DNA from: Phaeosaccion multiseriatum
Taxonomy: Eukaryota > Ochrophyta, other classes
Assembly (NCBI GenBank): GCA_965112735.1
Contig: OZ218964.1
Span: 1-64,000, forward strand
Direction of reading: 5' to 3'
DNA: 64,000 bases
The position numbers were made by a program, and so were the translations under genes. Positions 33,865-48,000 of the stretch are shown piece after piece. The notes under the pieces were generated by a model that saw only the letters and a list, made by a program, of their open reading frames with translations, had not been told where the DNA came from and made no database searches. Positions within the stretch are counted from its first letter, which is position 1. Each line of letters starts with the position of its first letter.

Positions 33865-35271
33865 GGCAGACAGACGGGCATGAAGAGCGCTTCTCATGGA
33901 CTCAAAACATTTCCGCCTTTCCTTCCCCTCTCATCCACGTGTCGCACGTACCGTCTGCTCCCAGATTTCAGGGCCAGTGGTTTCTCTATGGATCTTGGGG
34001 TTGTCGGAGTTGTCAAACTGTCTCAGCATGAAACCATTGTCTCCCAAGTCGCTCAGAATCGCATCCGCCTTTGCCAAAGCACCGCCCATTCCTGGTGAAG
34101 AGCGTGATATAGGCCACGTATGACATGGGGCGAAGAGCAGAGCGAGGGAGAGAGGAAAAGGTGAGCGTGCGTCTTGAGTGCCCTACAGAGCGTGCGTGCA
34201 CAACACCAAGCTTGGGCAGCACACTCCACTCACTCACCCTTGGCTGCGGGTGTCAGGACCACTTCTGCGCCAAACGCCTTGAGAAGCACTCGTCTGAGAG
34301 AGTGATGGAAAATGAGGGGAGAGAGAGGCGGTGAGGAGGAGAGGAGAAGGAGGGGAAGCAGGGCCCTCCAGGCCACAGGAGGGCAAAGAAATACAGGATG
34401 ACGTACCGCTCCATGGACATGGAGTCTGGCATAGTGAGCACGAGCTTGTAGCCCTTGGCCGCAGCAACCATGGCCAGCGCGATGCCCGTGTTGCCCGAGG
34501 TGGCCTCCACGAGCGTGCTCTTCCCGGGGGTGATGTCACCCCTCTTCTCAGCCTCGCTGATCATGCTGTTTCCTGCGCACGAGGGGGGCGCAGGGGAAGA
34601 GGACGGGGGGGGGGTTACCTTCCACACGATAAGACACGGCATGCCCCGCATCTTGCACGAGACTTGCGGCTCATCGCTTCCGGTGCACAGCCCAGCAAAG
34701 CAGCGATTTGCCAGGTAGGGGGATTGAACCAAGGGCACGCACCGATCCTGTCCTTGACGCTGTTGCAGGGCTCCATGGCCTCAAGCTTGGCGAGGATGGT
34801 GGCACCGCATCCCTCAGTGACTCGGTTGAGCTTCACGATCGGGGTGCCGCCAATCAACTCTGTCACATCCTGGGCAATCTTGGGCCGTGTCATGGAAGAC
34901 TCGCTCTGGAGGTGACAAGAGCAGCAGCAGCAGTACCAGTGTTCTGTGAGGGAAAGATTTCCACGGAAGAAGTCGAGACTAAGACTACACGCAGGAACCA
35001 ACCAACTTACCGCCATGCTCATGGGCCTGCGAGTGACGACCGTCGTGCGAAGAGAATCAGTCAATACCCGCGTCGGTGCGGGCAAAACAAAGGCGGACGC
35101 TGGCAGAGGCAGCACAGGACGGGGGGAAGGGAATCACCCAAATGGGAGGTGAGCAGAGTAAACATGTGAAGGCAGCAGCAGCACGGAGGGCAGCATCTAG
35201 CAGCAGCACCCACACAGTCTGCAGTCAGGCTTACCTGTGCCGAGCAGACTGAGGGAAAGCAGGAGCTTCAT
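33009..35271 (-). CDS. Cysteine synthase (O-acetylserine (thiol)lyase), plastid-targeted, nine exons
   Basis: The enzyme makes cysteine from O-acetylserine and sulfide using PLP. Exons (high to low) are 35271-35235, 35099-35011, 34905-34743, 34572-34407, 34293-34238, 34091-33952, 33771-33652, 33550-33341 and 33137-33009, in frame throughout for 369 residues. Motifs are [21 protein letters not shown] with the PLP-binding Lys, [27 protein letters not shown] and the C-terminal [12 protein letters not shown]. Exon 1 encodes a short hydrophobic signal peptide ([12 protein letters not shown]). The first intron is placed exactly so that exon 2 continues with ASAFVLPAP. That ASAF motif is the classic cleavage-site Phe signal for import into secondary red-type plastids. 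The gene shares its 5' end region with the divergent Pro/Thr-rich gene. It could also be annotated cysteine synthase A/CysK-type. Confidence 0.95.
33788..33877. repeat. (GACA)n microsatellite in cysteine synthase intron
   Basis: A tetranucleotide run of about 20 units in the intron 33772-33951. Confidence 0.9.
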
Positions 35272-35312
35272 TGATCGCGAAAAAGGATGTGTGTGTGCTG
35301 GGAAAGGTGAGA

Positions 35313-36830
35313 AGTGAAGGATCGGGTGCCATCCCAATCATTTCCATCGTCTCCTACGACGCCCTGGCCGACTATGCAGGCTGCTGGTTGTTTACTGATC
35401 CCGATGAAACATGTGAGTGGCCGGCCATTGAGACTTACTTTCCCACTTGCCTTCCTCTCGCTCCGATTGTATGCCTTGACCCAGCTTTCTCACCCATCTC
35501 ATCCGTGTCCCTGCTCCTATCCCTCTGTGGCCACCCTCTCTCTTCGTCTGTTTCCCTCTCCCACTCTCTCTCGCTCTCCCCGTCTCCCCCTCTCCCTCTC
35601 TCGCCCTTGCCCTCTCATCTCTCTCTCTCCATCTCTCTCATCCTCTTCTCTCTCTCCCTCCCCACCAACCCCCACCCACCCCTCCTCTCTCTGTCGCTCG
35701 CTCTCTCCCTTACCGCCTCGCTCTCCCCCCCCCTCTCCCTCCCCCAGGCGGTGATTTGTGCCAATTCCTCGAAGTGGACACTGACTTCGACGCCCTCACC
35801 GCCATCCAGGCCCACGTCATTGACTACTGCGACAGCCACGGCGTGACACCCTGTCTGGACAACCTACAAGGATACGCTACGTTTGAGGATGGTAAGCAGA
35901 AGGGAGAGACAGGGGCAAGTCAGCTAGTACAATGGAAAGAAAGGATCTGTTCAATCCAGTCCATCCATCTTCCACCCTTGCCCTTCCACTGCTGCAAGTG
36001 GGGGGTGTAGTTTGTGTATCTTATGCCCTTCCAAACCAACCAGGCACACCCATCCATCCATCCATGCCTCCATCCATCCATCCATCCATCCATCCATCCA
36101 TCCACCCATAACATTGCACTTCTCGCCTTCTGTCTCACTGTCTCCCTCCGTCCCTCGCTCCGTCCCTCCCTACTTACTTACCTACCTACCTACTTACCTA
36201 CCTACCTACCTACCTACCTACCCGCCCCCCCCGACCATCCAAATTCTGCCAACCCTACCCACCATACCCCACCCTTTAGGTCTTCCCACGGCAGGCTTCG
36301 TTTTCACACCACCATCGGGGGTCGATATCAGGGAGCTTGCCCTCCTAACGGTCGCACCAACACCAGCGCCAGTCGCACCACCAACTGCCGCACCAACCGT
36401 TCCACCAACCCCTGCTCCCGTGGCTCCTCCTACCCCGGCGCCAACCGCCGCCCCTACCGTGGCGCCTACCGCCCCTCCGACGGCAACCCCCACCGCGCCT
36501 CCGACAGCAACGCCCACCGCGCCTCCGACAGCGCCCCCCACCACAGCCCCACCCACCCCGCCTCCCCAGGACACGACAACGGCGGCATCAACACCCGCCC
36601 CCCAGCAGGTCGATGACAGTACGGCTGTTGGTGATGGCGATGGATCGACAGCACGGGCCGGGCAGCAGTCGGCGCCCTCAAGCAGCGGCAGCAACAAGCT
36701 CAGCGCTGGGGAGATTTCCGGGATTGCAGTTGGCTGTGTAGCAGCGGTCGGGCTCGTGGGTGCGGCAGTGTACAAGACCAAGGGCGGAGGGGGAGGAGGA
36801 GGAGGAGGAGGCCAGCAGGACGTGGTGTAA
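35313..36830 (+). CDS. Cys-containing ectodomain with Pro/Thr/Ala stalk and C-terminal membrane anchor (5' end uncertain)
   Basis: Recognisable exons are about 35313-35412, 35748-35891 and 36280-36830, with matching phases (GT-AG). The N-terminal ~90 residues contain several Cys ([28 protein letters not shown]). They are followed by ~90 residues of Pro/Thr/Ala repeats ([11 protein letters not shown] type). A single hydrophobic helix ([20 protein letters not shown]) and a short Gly-rich tail end the protein. This is the layout of a type I surface or wall glycoprotein with an O-glycosylated stalk. No enzyme motif is seen. No in-frame ATG lies upstream before the stop at 35250-35252, so a first exon with the signal peptide is probably missing or the start is non-obvious. 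The coding frame begins almost on top of the divergent cysteine synthase start. Confidence 0.6.
36046..36225. repeat. (ATCC)n and (TACC)n microsatellites in intron
   Basis: Tetranucleotide runs at about 36052-36107 and 36172-36224 within the intron 35892-36279. Confidence 0.85.
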
Positions 36831-37248
36831 CGGTCTTGTAACGGTCTTGTAACGGGCTTGTATCGGGCTTGTCTATGTATCGGGGTCTGATTTCTTCATA
36901 GTGAGAGGTGCGGTGCGGAGTGAGGGGCCTCTACCTCAGGGGCCTCAGGGGCCGGGTGGATCCAAGAGATTCATTCATCCGTTCCAGAGGGGCATGCACG
37001 CCCCCCGCCGCGCCCCATTAAGTAGTACTTAGTACTAAGTAAGGGTCTTAGTAAGTCAGTGGGGGTCTTAGGAAGTCAGTAAGGATTCGATGAGCCATCT
37101 GTGATTACCCTCGGAGGAGGGCACAGCAGTGTATAGGTAGTGAGGGGGTGTACTAAAAAGAAGATAATAATGCTTACGCGGAGCGTACGTAACGAAATGA
37201 AACAGGAATGAACAAGGAGAGAGAGATTGGGCTGATGCCCCCCCCCCA

Positions 37249-37279
<31 letters not shown>

Positions 37280-37435
37280 ACTTTTATTGACTTGTTGTTA
37301 GCCCTTGGCGGGTCCATGCATTGAAGACAAAGGCAAAGACAGAGAGCAGGGCTACCACCACTGCCTCCACTGCCTCCACTGCCTCCACTGCCTCCACTGC
37401 CTCCACGGCCACCATCACTATCAGCACTATCAGCA
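36831..37435. other. Intergenic between convergent genes, with short tandem repeats
   Basis: Four 11-bp units (TAACGGTCTTG and variants) begin at the stop codon of the upstream gene (36828-36872). Further on are AGTACTTAGTACTAAGTAAG-like repeats near 37021-37085, a (CA)n run at 37250-37275 and five copies of a CTGCCTCCA 9-mer at 37365-37408. No gene is supported. Confidence 0.6.
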
Positions 37436-41605
<4,170 letters not shown>

Positions 41606-42299
41606 CTGAGGACGGGAGGGAGAGAGGGAGAGAGAAGGGAGGGAGGGAGGGAGGGAGGGAGGGAGGGAGGGAGGGAGGGAGGGAGGGAGGGAGGGAGGGA
41701 AGGAGGGAGGGAAGGAGGGAGAGAGAAGGGAGGGAGGGAGGGAGGGAGGACGGGAGGGAGAGAGGGAGGGGAAGGGGGGTGGGGGGAGGGGAGGGAAGGT
41801 GGAAGAGAGGGAGAGAGGGAGAGAGGATGGGAGGGAGAGAGGGAGGGGAAGGGGGGTGGGGGGAGGGGAGGGAAGGTGGAAGAGAGGGAGGGAGGGAGAG
41901 AGGATGGGAGGGAGAGAGGGAGGGAGGGAGGGAGGGAGGGAGGCGGGGAGACAGACAGACATAAGCAGAGGGAAGGGAGGGAGAGGGGTCATGCTAGAGG
42001 CCTACGGGGCAGCGGACAGAGTCCCCGGGGGGGAGGGGAGGGGAGGGGAGGGGAGGGGAGGGGAGGGGAGGGAGATGGAGGGTCTATGGGTGAGAGAAGC
42101 GAAAGGACGCCAAAGGATCAGGCCTTTGAGTAGAGAACACAACCCTTAGAGATACCCGCTACTGACGCAGACTGACATCAAGCTACTGCACACACTGACG
42201 TCAGTCACTGACACACACAGTCTCCAGTTTTCAGTTTTCAGTTTATGTGACCTTGTCAAATGTCGAAAAAACCACGATAAATGGAGTCGATATCGAAGC

Positions 42300-44909
42300 T
42301 TACACACACTGACAAATCACACTTAAGACCAGGTACTGACCGAGGTGTGTGATAGCTCTATGCTGCCTGATGGCTGTGGCAATGGCTGCCAGACCAACAT
42401 CGGTAAGCCCCCTTGCCCTCCGCGCAGAGAGAGAGGTCAGGTGCTTGCCACCGGAGCCCAGAAGCAGCTTGAAGCCCTGGGATGGCAGTGGATGGGTGGG
42501 GGGGGTTGGGTTGGCAGTGAATGGCGGTTGGGGAAGAGAAAAGAGTGAGGACAACGCACGCGGTAAAGTCAGAGAAAGGTCGGAGAAAGGTCGGAGAAAG
42601 ACCGCTGCGAAGGCCGTCACCTCAACTCTCTCCCTCCCTCTCTCCCTCCCTCCCTCCCTGCCCACGAAACAAACAACCCCTACCCACCCACCTCGTCATC
42701 AATCAACGGACAGTCTGAAACGTCCAAGACCTTCAGCCCCTGGAGTGAAGCTGCATATATCGCCCTGCAGCCCTCTGTACCGATGAGCCCACAGCCCGCC
42801 AGGTGGAGCTCTGCCAAGGAATCCCCCCCCCCCCCCGGGGAAGCTTATCTTTATCCGGCGACGACAGCAGTCCTCTCTCCCCCTCCTCGCCCGCCTCCTG
42901 GAACCAGCCCCCACCCCGGGATCCGCCCGCCCCCCTGGACCCGCCTGCCCCCCGGGAACCGCCTGCCCCCCGGGACCCCCCTGCCCGGGAGGAGGGCCCG
43001 CCAGCAGCAGCAGCAGCAGCAGCAGCCCCTCCGCTGCCCCTCACATGGGCGGTGAAGGTGGTGAGAAGGATGCCTAGACAAGCGTCGGTCAGGTGCTTGC
43101 AGCGACTGAGCTTGAGTGACGTCACTCCCCTGCTTTTGCGCTCCTCTCTATCCCTCTCCTCGCTGCGCTGGAGCAGCTGTCTCATCTTTTCCGCCTCCAC
43201 TTGCTGCTCCTCTGCCGTGGCGTAGGTCAATCTCGAGGCTGCGACTGACACTGGCCGGGATGAAGAAGCTTCCCCTGAAACGGAGACTGGCCGCGATGAG
43301 CTCGACATTGCTGTGTCCATGTCTTCCCCTCCCCCCCCCCTCCTCGGGAAGCAGTCCATGCCTCGTGCCGCCCCTGGCCCTGCCCATATGACTGTTGCCC
43401 ATAAGCCTCTAGCTGTCCCCCCCGGCCCTTGCCCATACACCTGCCCCACGTGCATCCCACACTCCTTCATATTGAGCCCTGCAAGCACCGCGGCCAGCAG
43501 TTTCATATCCCCCTCTCGCACGGCCCAGCCACTCAAGTCCAACACACCCCCTCGGGGCACACTCATTCCGCAGTCTTCAAATAGGTAGAGGAAGGGGAGA
43601 TATGGTGTCGGATTCTTTGCGGTTACATGACCACTGAAGGGAGGCCCGAGTGACCTGGGGGATGCTATGGGCGGCATGCAGCAGCGGTTGCTGAGAGGAT
43701 GTGGGTGAATGATAGGGAGAGGGAGACGCGGGAGGGCCCATCCTCTCAGATGTTCCGACCCAGTGTTGCGCACCTCCTCCTCCTCCTGCGCTATCCTCTC
43801 CTCTCCTCCGCCTGCGACTTGCCGTGCCAGGGCCAGTTCCAACCGTCGCAGCTCGTTGCCCCATCCTGTGCCGCCGCACAGGACTCGCCGCATCGCCTCC
43901 TTCACCAGCACCGACGAGACTCACGTCCGACGCGCTTGCTCTCCTCTTCGGGAGCCGACGAGAAGGGCCTTGATGATGATGAGGATGATGATGCTGCCGC
44001 TGCTGATGCTGCCCACCCCCCGTCCTCCGTCTCCGTCTGCAGCGTGTAGTTGTCCCCGCCCCCTCCTGCCATGAATACACTGTTCATAGTCAACGTATCG
44101 CCCACCGCCCAGCCCCCAATATCGTCTCTCCTGTGCCCCGTGGTGGTGTCTCCTCCTCCCCCCATATGACACTCCGGCCCGTCCAGCCCTCTGAGCACGA
44201 CCCTGGTGCTGTCCTGCGTGTGCCTGCGTTTGGCGGTCTTGGCGTATGGGGAGGGTGAGAGCACCGCTCTTCTGCCTCGCTTGTGACACTCCATCTCAGC
44301 CGAGAGCAACCCTCTTCGTCCCTGTGCCTTCTCTGCTCCTGACGTGTACGCTCGTTTATTGCCCCTGCTGGGCATCCTTGTGTTCCTCCCAAGGGGTTGG
44401 AGGGCTCGACTACGTGTTGGGGACATCTCCCCTCCTTCATCGGCAGTCTCGTCGACCTCCATGTAGGCGAGACCATCATGGCCGAAGGCCCTTCCTTCTT
44501 GATACTCGTCATCTTCTCTCTCGAACCATCCGCCCGCCGCTTTTCTCTTTACGCCCGGTCCTGCCCCTCGCCTCTCCCCTGCGTCTTTGTCTCTCTCTCC
44601 TCTTGCCCCAACTCCTCCTCCTCCTCCTCCTCCTCCTCCTCCTCCTCCTCCTCCTCCTCCTCCTCCTCCCCCGGCAGTGACCGCTTTCCGATACCCCTCC
44701 TGCTCGCCTCCAGCGACAGCGGCAGCGACCGTGAACGGCCTCCCGCCATTCACACCCCACCCCCCCGCGAAGGTGCGGCCAAGTGCCTCAGGCAAAGTGG
44801 TCTGCACAAGAAAGGCCGGCGAAGACGACGGCACGAAGCCGACCTGCTTCTTCTTCCTACCGCCCGCTGCTGGCAGCAGGACCGGAGGCCGCTGCTCCTG
44901 CAACACCAT
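42300..44909 (-). CDS. Leucine-rich-repeat protein (AMN1/F-box-LRR type) with low-complexity N-terminus
   Basis: Exon 1 (44909-43925, 328 residues) is Gly/Ser/Arg-rich with a long Gly run from a (CTC)n microsatellite and basic nuclear-localisation-like patches. A small intron (43924-43866) follows. The remaining exons show Cys-type LRRs: VTSLKLSRCKHLTDACLG, LAELHLAGCGLIGTEGCRAI, LKVLDVSDCPLIDDE and LTSLSARRARGLTDVGLAAI. These resemble AMN1 and LRR-F-box proteins, which act in ubiquitin ligases or as scaffolds, but no F-box is seen. The frame breaks at a 14-base C run (42823-42836 on the + strand), and restoring it joins two LRR blocks. Clear splice sites follow GAC-GAG at 42693 and precede GGC-TTC at 42476. 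The exon after ITHLG is not resolved, so the join to the EF-hand-like exons downstream is likely but unproved. Confidence 0.6.
44616..44670. repeat. (CTC)n trinucleotide repeat coding a Gly run
   Basis: About 18 CTC units. On the minus strand they encode the poly-Gly segment of the LRR protein. Confidence 0.88.
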
Positions 44910-45071
44910 GCCTCTTTCTTTTTGTCTGTCTCAAGGAAGCCCAAATCCCAAATCCAGGCTGCTATCGCCCCCCCTGGGGAGTCCACCCTTGAAACCCCCC
45001 CTTATCCTCCCTTTCCGCTCTAGATTCGAAACGCCTTAAGGTGGGGCTCTCAGGAACTATTCGGATTCACC
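44910..45071. promoter_or_regulatory. 162-bp divergent promoter between LRR gene and Cys-rich gene
   Basis: The two start codons (44909 minus, 45072 plus) are only 162 bp apart, so both promoters and 5' UTRs must share this segment. No TATA box is obvious. The + strand ATG has a CACC context. Confidence 0.55.
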
Positions 45072-48000
45072 ATGACCCCTGAGGAGCTTCCGATAGTCCG
45101 TTGCTACAACTTAGCAAGTAGTGACGAAGTTCGGGAAGGGACTTGGAAGAAAATAGCCTCCTTTTTATTTAGTGTTTTCTTCGAGTACCCCTGGAAGGTG
45201 GTGACGGGGTGGAGGAAAAGGAGGAGGAAAGAGGTTACGCGCGAAGAGCAGCATTTGGAGCCCCCAAAGAAGAAACCAAGAGCTGGCGACCACAGCAGCA
45301 GCAGCAGCAGCGGCAGCTGTAGCAGTCGCAGCGGGGGCGGGGGGAGCGGCGAAGGGCCCGATGAAAATGTGGAGGAGGAGGGGGTGGAGTCGGCACGGCA
45401 TGAGGATGTGGGCCACACCGAAGCGGGACAGCAGCGAAGCAGCAGCGGCAGCGGCAGTAGCAGCGGGGGGAGCGGCGAAGGGCCCGATGAAAATGTGGAG
45501 GAGGAGGGGGTGGAGTTGCATGGGGATGTGGGCCCTGAGGAGCAACACGCCGAAGCGGGACAGCAGCGAAGCAGCAGCGGCAGCGGCAGCAGCAGCGGGG
45601 GCGGGGGGAGCGGCGAAGGGCCCGATGACAATGTGGAGCAGGAGGGGGTGGAGTTGGTACGGCATGAGGATGTGGGCCCTGGGGGGTCGAAGAAGAAGAA
45701 GAGGAGGAAGACGGGAAGCGGAAGAGGGGGGGGGAAGAAACGCAAGAGGAGGGGGGGGGGGGGCAGCGGCAGCAGCAGCGGCAGCTGTAGTCGCAGCGGA
45801 GGCGGGGGCAGCGGCGAAGGGCAGGACGAACAGCTTGAAGATGAAGACTCTCTGTATCTCCAGGTACGTGCGAATGAATGTAAGGACTACGAGTACATTT
45901 TCCCCCCTTTTTTGGGCTTGTTCTCCCTCCTCTTTCTTGCAGTTGCTGACTCCTATCCTCCTACCCCTCCTTGTTGTACCGTTCTGTCTCAGCTATGTCG
46001 CCAACCCAAGGAGCTGTTGGCACAACTGGAGAGCATGCTTAAAGATGTCGAAGCAGGGCTTAAAGATGATGTCGAAGCAGGAAACCGTACCCATGATCTG
46101 CTTCTGGGGCTGGCGAACATCATCAGACTTGCCATAGGGTGGGGTCGGATTAGGGAAAGGGGCTGGTGCACCGTACGGGTGCAAAGCATTGACCTCATGG
46201 ACGATGTTGGTCGCTTTCATGCCTACGCGGAGGTGGCCATGCCCTTGTACGAGTGGTGGAAAAACAATCCCGACTCCGCTGTCGACGACACAGACGACAC
46301 GTTCTCCTGCTGTGAGGAGTTGGACATCCCCGATGGGGTGCGGGAGGAGCTCAAGCGGGGCAGCCGAGGTGAGCAGTCTCATGCATTCCTGTACGAGGGG
46401 GATGCAGGCGACAAGGCGCGAGCCGCGCAGCTCAAGGATGCCGAAGGCAATGTCGTTCGAGAGCATGTTCCGGGGCCGCCCCCGAGTGGACCGGACCCCG
46501 ACAAACAAGCTGCTCAACAGCGGCTGCGTGGCCAGTTAGAGGCGTTAGGGGAGAAGCAGCTCGAGGATTGGCGGAACATTTCTCCGGAATCCAATGAGGA
46601 AGCGCGAGCGCTCCTTCGACAATATGCGGCCGTCACAGGGGCTATGAATGCGGGAGACTATGGGATTGGCCTAGACACGCTGGTGGGCAGAGCTATGAAG
46701 GCGATGCAGGAATCGGGGAGGCATCCGCTGTTCTTCGCCCAGCATCGCGCTGGCTCAGGGGAAGTTCTGAAGAGGGTGTTCAACGACCAAGGACTCGAGT
46801 GCATGGCCAGGAACAAAGGGTTGCTGCCAGCCGGGCCAGACGAACTCGGTCAGCTACTGAAGCCTGGGCCCTTCAACGTTGGGCTGTCGGACGGGCCAAC
46901 ATCTACGTCAACATCACGCCCGGGGAGTGGTTTGCTGTACCGCCTCGTCTGGACCGTCGACCCCCAGAAGCTTCTTGACGCGCTCGAGACGGAGGAGCTC
47001 AAGAGGGAGGTCGAGTTGCACCTTAGTGCATGGGCAAAGCAAAGGTGAGGTAGAAATAGAATACGGGAGTAGGGGGCGTTATCATTTACCTCCCGTTACA
47101 TGCTGGTCGTTTATTTCCATTCGCGCAAACCTCACCCCGCCGCTCTCCACTTCCTTCTCTTTTCGACCCCAGGGTGAATGAGCTGAGGTCAGCAGCAGCA
47201 GGGGCAGTGGAACAAGGGGAAGCAGAAATGCGCTTAGTGTACACTGGAATCTCAGGGGACACCGACCACCGCAGATACCGCAAGGAAATGGAGGCGGACT
47301 GGTCCTCTGTGAGTATAAAGGATGGCACTCAGCCGCCCATGCTTCAGGTAGCAAGGCAGGCCGCTGGAGACGCTCCCCACACGTACAACCACGTGACCGT
47401 CGAGGACATGCCCACCACCCTCGCAGCGGAGCAGCTCTGTGTGGCAGGCACAGAGTCAGCAGGGCTTATTTTCACCCTCAACCTCGCCCCAGGAGGGCAA
47501 AGGGAATTGTTGGAGGGGGAGAAATGGATTCAGGTGCTCTGCAGCTTGGTCCGTAGGAGAACGCCCATATCGCAGTTGCCCTTGCCCTTTCAACACTGGT
47601 GTGAGACTGTGGGGGTCGCAGATATTCGTGTGCTGCACAGACTTGTCTCTTCGTCCGGCGGTTCGTCCGGCGGTGAGTACATGTATAGGGCCGCTGCTTT
47701 GTTTCGTGAGTGAGTGAGTGGGGGCAAAGCAAGTAGTGGTAGTGGGGGGAAACCGGGGCCGTGGCGTGGCGGGGAATCCAAGTTCAAAGTAGTTAGGTAC
47801 GAGCAAGTTGTAGCGGTATATAAGGAGTCATTGGCTCGCTATAAACCATTCAGCGCGTGGGTGTGGGGGGAAACCGGGGCCGTGGCGTGGCGGGGAATCC
47901 AAGTTCAAAGTAGTTTGTTACGAGCAAGGTACCACGTCACATTTGTTATATTTGCTCACTGCCCCCCCTCGCTTCCCGTATGCCCTCGGTGTCTACTTTT

